64,000 nt of DNA, taken from contig NC_069367.1 in the NCBI RefSeq assembly GCF_021730395.1, positions 3,222,501 through 3,286,500 on the forward strand, in the 5' to 3' direction. The DNA is from Mercenaria mercenaria (lineage: Eukaryota > Mollusca > Bivalvia > Venerida > Veneridae). The number at the start of each line of letters is the position of its first letter. Within the stretch, counting starts at the first letter, position 1. The translations under genes and the position numbers were made by a program. Shown here piece by piece: positions 59,833 through 64,000 of this stretch. The notes below the pieces were generated by a model, which was not told the DNA's origin, did no database searches, and worked only from the letters and a program-made list of their open reading frames with translations.

Positions 59833-59893
59833 AGTAAGCATCTGTTGATTTGATCACGACTGATCAAATCGCCAAACACTTTGAAATAATATA
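59833..59893. repeat. Direct repeat flanking inner element, copy 2
   Basis: AGTAAGCATCTGTTGATTTG...CGCCAAACACTTTGAAATAA, second copy of 59357-59412. Confidence 0.75.
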
Positions 59894-60199
59894 ACGTGAA
59901 ATAATATAACGCGCTAACACGAGCTGACGCAAGACTCTCTCCAGTTGCCATTCTGTGTATTTTATAGTTCTTTGATTATACTGAGTACTCTGAAGAGCAA
60001 AATTAAAATGATTGAACTCCTTTAATATTGAAAATAAACGGTAAGGAAAAACATCAAGTAAAAAAAAACCTGAACTAAATAGAAAAGTTTGCCAAGATGC
60101 TTTATGAATAAAGGCTCAGATAAGCTTTTCATGTTGACTGATTTTTTTAGCTCTGCTATTCAGAGAAAAGGGGGGCTGTTCTACTCGCCCTGGCGTTGG

Positions 60200-60780
60200 C
60201 TCGGCATGACTTTTCTTGGTTAAAGTTTTCTGCAACCTTTGTTTTTCTGTCATATCTTTGTTACTATTCCCTTATATCTTACTGTAACTTCAATAAACAT
60301 TGCCAGTGTACAAACAAAGTATGTACAGGGGCTGGGCCAATTATACCCAAGGTCAAGGTCACCAATGTGTTATACTTAGGTTATTTTTAAGGTTAAAGTT
60401 TTTTGGCAACCTTTGTTTTTCTGTCATATCTTTGTTACTATTGCTTATATCTTACTATAACTTCACATAAACATTGTCCAGTATACGAACAAAGTATGTG
60501 TTGGGACTGGGTCCATTATACCCAAGGTCAATGTCACCAAGGTGTTATAGTGACGTCTTTGGTTATTTTTAAGGTTAAAGTTTTTCGGCAACTTTTGTTT
60601 TTCTGTCATAGCTTTGTTATTATTGCTTATATCTTTACATAAACATTGTCTAGCATACAAAGTATGTACAGGGTGTTGGCCAATTATACCCAAGGTGAAG
60701 GTCACCAAGGTGTTATACTTAGGTTAAGGTCACAAACTTGTTATACTTGGAATTATTTTCATGTTAATTTTTTTAGAAAG
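60200..60780. repeat. Tandem repeat, unit about 175 bp, about 3 copies
   Basis: GGTTAAAGTTTTYTGGCAAC begins units at 60218, 60391 and 60572 (173 and 181 bp apart). Each continues TTTGTTTTTCTGTCATATCT and ATTATACCCAAGGTCAAGGT. A fourth partial copy ends near 60780. Confidence 0.9.
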
Positions 60781-61639
60781 CTTTATAGACATACCTTTGG
60801 ACTTTAAAAATAGTGACCACTTTATCATCATCATCTGCATGTGTGGCAGCAATCCCATTAACTCTAATATGTGATTATGTGTTCTTGACAGAATTATGCA
60901 CCTTGATGTATCTTCCTTTTAAAGTAGAGGTCTCCTATTGAGACATATATTCATTTTACTGTCAAATCGCCGAATAGTGGAGTGCGCTGTCTTACGGACA
61001 GCTCTTGTTGTTAAGACCCCTTAGAGAATTTCAAATTTGTTGTCGCAAATCTTCACTCTGATGTGTTGCACACAAGTCGCATCCATATAACCATGGTCAA
61101 GGTCACACTTTGGTCAAAGGTCAAAAGAGAGTTGATTCTAACACATTCTTTGTTTATTCTTTTACTATTTTTTATCAGAAAATCAAATTATTGATCGTCT
61201 GCATCACTTAAATTTTGTTTTTCTCAAAAACTGTCAAAGGTAACCATTTGAAACTTGGAAAACTTGTTCACTTTTACACATTTTATTCATTGCAATGCAG
61301 GTAACCCTGTGATTTGTTTTTATAGAGTTAATACCTCTTACTGTCTGTCAGTCTCCAATTTCTCAATACAATGTAACAAGGTATTTTTCTTCTTTACAGT
61401 GGTGACCTCATTCTGTTGACTAGGTGACTTTCAGTGATTTTTTTGTTGAGCTAGTGCCCCTTTTCGACCTTAAATTTTCATTTTTTTTTTCAATCCAATT
61501 ACCCAATATCTTATCATAGGTATTGACATGATACTAGACATAATTTATTGTGATGACCCAATTTGTTAGACAAGAGGAGGTAACTCTATCAAGGATCATT
61601 TTCTAAGAATTATTGCCCTTTTTATACGTCCGTTTGAAA
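60781..61639. other. Spacer with GGTCAAGGTCA-type fragments
   Basis: No gene. Short phrases (ccatggtcaaggtcacactttggtcaaaggtc at about 61090) are related in style to the flanking tandem families. Confidence 0.45.
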
Positions 61640-62400
61640 AATTGGACGTATTATGGGAAAGCCCCTGGCGGGCCGGCAGGTGACGTCCGGGGCATATCTT
61701 CTTCATGCATAGAGGAATTTTGATGAAACTTGGCACAGTTGCTCACCATCATGAGACGGAGTGTCATGCGCAAGAACCAGGTCACTAGGGCTGTTCAGTG
61801 TATGTGCATCCGTGCGTGCGTGTGTCCGGATTTGATTGTCCGGAATGTAACTTTGACATGCATGGAGTAATCTCGTTTATATTTGGCATGAATGTTAACC
61901 TCAGTGAGACGGAGTGTCATGCGCAAACCGCAGGTTCCTATCTCAAAGGTCAAGGTCACACTTAGAGGTCAAATGTTAAATTCAATAATGACTATCCGGA
62001 GCATTTCATCTTCATGCATGGATGAATTTTGATGAAACTTGGCACAATTGTTCACCATCATGAGACGGAGTGTCATGCGCAAGAACCAGGTCCCTAGGTC
62101 TAAGGTAAAGGTCACAGAGGTCAAAGGATACAAGAATGAAAACTTTGTTCGGAGCATTTCTTCTTCATGCATGGAGGGATTTTGATATTACTTGGCACAA
62201 ATGTTAACCACCACGAGACGGAGTGTCATGCGCAAGAACCAGGTCCCTAGGTCTAAGGTCAAGGTCATACTTAGAGGCTAAAGTTCAGATACAAGAATAA
62301 CTTTGTCCGAAGCATTTCTTCTTCATGCATAGAGGGATTTTGATGTAACTTGGCACAATTGTACACATCATGAGACGGAGTGTTATGCGCAGGTCCCTTC
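61640..62400. repeat. Tandem repeat, unit about 155 bp, about 5 copies
   Basis: GAGACGGAGTGTCATGCGCA recurs at about 61753, 61905, 62061, 62214 and 62371. Units also share TTCATGCATRGAGGRATTTTG and AACTTGGCACAATTGTTCAC. The family opens with a TACGTCCGTTTGAAAAATTGGACGTA hairpin at about 61626-61652. Common in bivalves. Confidence 0.92.
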
Positions 62401-62401
62401 T

Positions 62402-62712
62402 TTAGAATAACTTCCCTTTGTTGTTACTATAAATAGCTTATATTGCAACTTTTTCATTACTAGTCGTAGGGGAAAATCGAGATCACTTTTCTGTAGTGCA
62501 ACATGCATGATACATCTAATTCTGAGATGTATTTTGACCTGTCTCTACCTGGTAAGATTTTTGTGTGGACTTTGGATTTTTTTTTGGGGGGGGGGGATTT
62601 TTTTTTAAAGATTAACTTCCCTTAGTTGTTACTATAAATAACTTACATTGTAACATTTTTGTTATTGACCATATGGAAAAACCAAGACCACTTTTCTGTG
62701 GTACAGCATAGA
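62402..62712. repeat. Direct repeat pair, 206-bp offset
   Basis: TTAACTTCCCTTAGTTGTTACTATAAATARC ... GACCACTTTTCTGTRGTRCA occurs at 62402-62510 and 62609-62712, with a T/G homopolymer run (62578-62606) between. Confidence 0.85.
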
Positions 62713-62739
62713 TGTTTTTTTCAATCAGTAACTTGAGAA

Positions 62740-62940
62740 CCACTTTACCCAGAATGTTAAAACTTAATAGGATGATTGCACATGCAGAGTTTATGACCCC
62801 TATTTATTTTGGGGGTCACTGGACCTGAAAATGAGAAACAATTTCCATTTCATAACTTAAGAACCATTAGGCCCAGAATTTTGAAACTTAGTCGGATGAT
62901 TGGACATGCCAAGTAGATGATCCCTTTTGCAGCCAACCAT
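62740..62940. repeat. Degenerate repeat pair (AGAACCAYTWGRCCCAGAAT)
   Basis: Two diverged copies of AACTTRAGAACCAYTW...CCCAGAATKTTRAAACTTA...GATGATTGSACATGC at about 62730-62790 and 62855-62915. Confidence 0.65.
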
Positions 62941-63119
62941 CATTGTCTCTTTGACTTTTGCTCCTGTCCCCTATTGACTTCTTGCCTATACGACGTACTA
63001 TGCATTTGGGGAGACATACATTTTTCTTCAAAATCATCTTCTAGTCACCTTTGCCGAACTTGCAGCTCATGAAGTCCGTATTTACCTTGTTCCTGTGGGC
63101 ATGTCATTGTATTAGATTT

Positions 63120-63265
63120 TGTTATCGTTAAACTACATAAGCTTTTTGTATTTAATTAAATTGAATTATCGTTATCGTTAAACTACATAATCGTTTTATA
63201 ATTTTGGACTTGAATTATCGTTATTGTTAAACTACATAAGTTTTTTTGTATTTGATGGATTTAAA
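63120..63265. repeat. Tandem repeat, unit about 50 bp, 3 copies
   Basis: GTTATYGTTAAACTACATAA begins units near 63121, 63171 and 63219. Confidence 0.85.
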
Positions 63266-63469
63266 TAATTGTTACGTATGCTTTAAACTATATTGTATTA
63301 TCAAGGGGTGCGGTATTCCCATATACTGCTTAAGGGATTACTTTCGTTGTTTCTGAACTTTAACAAATATTTTAGTAAATTTTATAATTAGATCTTGAAT
63401 TAAAATATGTAATTGAAATTTTGTTTTTTGCTTATTTATTTAAACATGAGCTGTCAAAGTAGATTGTAT

Positions 63470-63680
63470 TTTGTGGTTTCACAACGTAACCAACAACGTT
63501 GTCACAATGGATACGACCCCACATTTTTACTTTGTCCAAAAACGTTGTATTGACCGCAACACAACTTTTATCCACAACGTTGTCGACGTTGACCGACTCC
63601 ACATTTTTACGTTGCCCAAAAACGTTGTTTTAACGTTGTCAAAACGTACAGCACAACGTTGTAAAACATTGTTCAAGTTA
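63470..63680. repeat. AACGTT-rich tandem repeat, 80-bp unit
   Basis: CCACATTTTTACKTTGYCCA then AAAACGTTGTWTT occurs at about 63519 and 63599. The palindrome CAACGTTG/AACGTTGT occurs about ten times in 200 bp. Confidence 0.8.
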
Positions 63681-63849
63681 CTGTGTTCGGGCTCTGCTTC
63701 AATCAGCAAAGTTTTTCCCCTCTTGATTTTACCCGCCCTCTGCTTTGAGACAGGGGAATGTGGGGTTGGACGATTTCTTGATTGATTGAACACACCAATC
63801 TTCACCAAGCTAAAAAGTTGTTATGGCTTTTGACCCTGTATGGGGTGTA

Positions 63850-64000
63850 GTGGCATGTTTTCTTTACACCTAACCAGATCGTCAGCGTAGGGCAGTTTTA
63901 AACTCCTTTCGGTATTCAGACACGATCATTGATGAAAAGCAAAAAGATGTAGGGGATAAGACCCCCCCTTGTGGGAACCCATGACGCAACAAAAAATCCC
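63850..64000 (-). mobile_element. LINE reverse-transcriptase fragment at window edge
   Basis: Reading in from the right edge on the minus strand: VPTRGGLIPYIFLLFINDRV (compare VPQGGVLSPTLFLLFINDL of LINE RT block 4), then a run ending YADDLVR near 63880 (catalytic box). It is in more than one frame. The element continues outside the window, so its extent is unknown. It is a different family from the LINE at 573-2590, which has FADDTV. Confidence 0.75.

Larger units (their letters stand above)
59146..60119. mobile_element. TIR element, 974 bp, with nested insert
   Basis: Left CTGGGCCTGTATTCATAAAG and right (complement CTGAGCCTTTATTCATAAAG) are inverted ends of about 20 bp. The interior carries a direct repeat pair (59357-59412 and 59833-59893) and an inner element (59558-59806). 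The GCCTGTATTCATAAAG end is one I associate with bivalve MITE families. Confidence 0.65.

Noticed and set aside
1-64000. CRISPR arrays, bacterial operons or phage modules
   Set aside because: Spliced genes, SINE/LINE/mariner content and TTAGGG telomere show animal nuclear DNA. Tandem arrays here have no regular repeat-spacer pattern.

Overview
This window looks like nuclear DNA from a mollusc, most likely a heterodont bivalve (clam-type). The evidence is AT-rich sequence with short exons and long introns, a TTAGGG-type telomere, and repeat families I know from bivalve genomes. These include a tRNA-headed SINE, several short foldback elements, and tandem arrays of about 155-175 bp in non-coding DNA. 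The species call is inference from repeat texture.

Layout. 1-14.9 kb is repeat-rich: a broken LINE (minus strand), a SINE with clean target-site duplications, a 2-kb DNA element with 44-bp terminal inverted repeats, a Ty3/gypsy-type fossil, a strand-flipping 20-bp satellite joined to an inverted-repeat module, and a broken Penelope-like element. 14.9-27.2 kb holds four exons of a METTL24-like (Methyltransf_21/FkbM) gene on the plus strand. The exon phases match across all three introns. The introns carry mariner relics and the GIY-YIG end of a second Penelope-like element.

25.56-47.12 kb is one large inverted repeat. Its left arm runs from the last METTL24-like intron and exon through an interstitial telomeric tract, a subtelomeric satellite of about 125 bp, and into TTAGGG-type DNA (32.0-36.1 kb). 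At about 36.13 kb the strand flips to CCCTAA-type DNA (36.1-40.7 kb), and the same subtelomere follows in reverse order and orientation to about 47.12 kb. The core is heavily degraded by homopolymer-like errors, so I favour a telomeric fold-back or misassembly over a true head-to-head telomere fusion. The sequence beyond 47.12 kb is not a mirror of the sequence before 25.55 kb. ORFs inside 27.5-45 kb, including glycine-rich ones up to 539 codons, are artefacts.

47.1-64 kb: a SINE-like repeat, several foldback/MITE elements, an intronless and broken CYP3-clan cytochrome P450 (probable retrocopy, minus), and three 3' exons of a YWTD/LDL-receptor-class-B-like gene (minus). The right part is dominated by tandem repeats with unit lengths of about 42, 50, 80, 155, 163 and 175 bp. 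A LINE reverse-transcriptase fragment runs off the right edge.

The two host genes I can support are unrelated in function and there is no operon-like organisation. The main interest is structural: the telomere-centred palindrome, its unequal flanks, and the subtelomeric repeat order it records.
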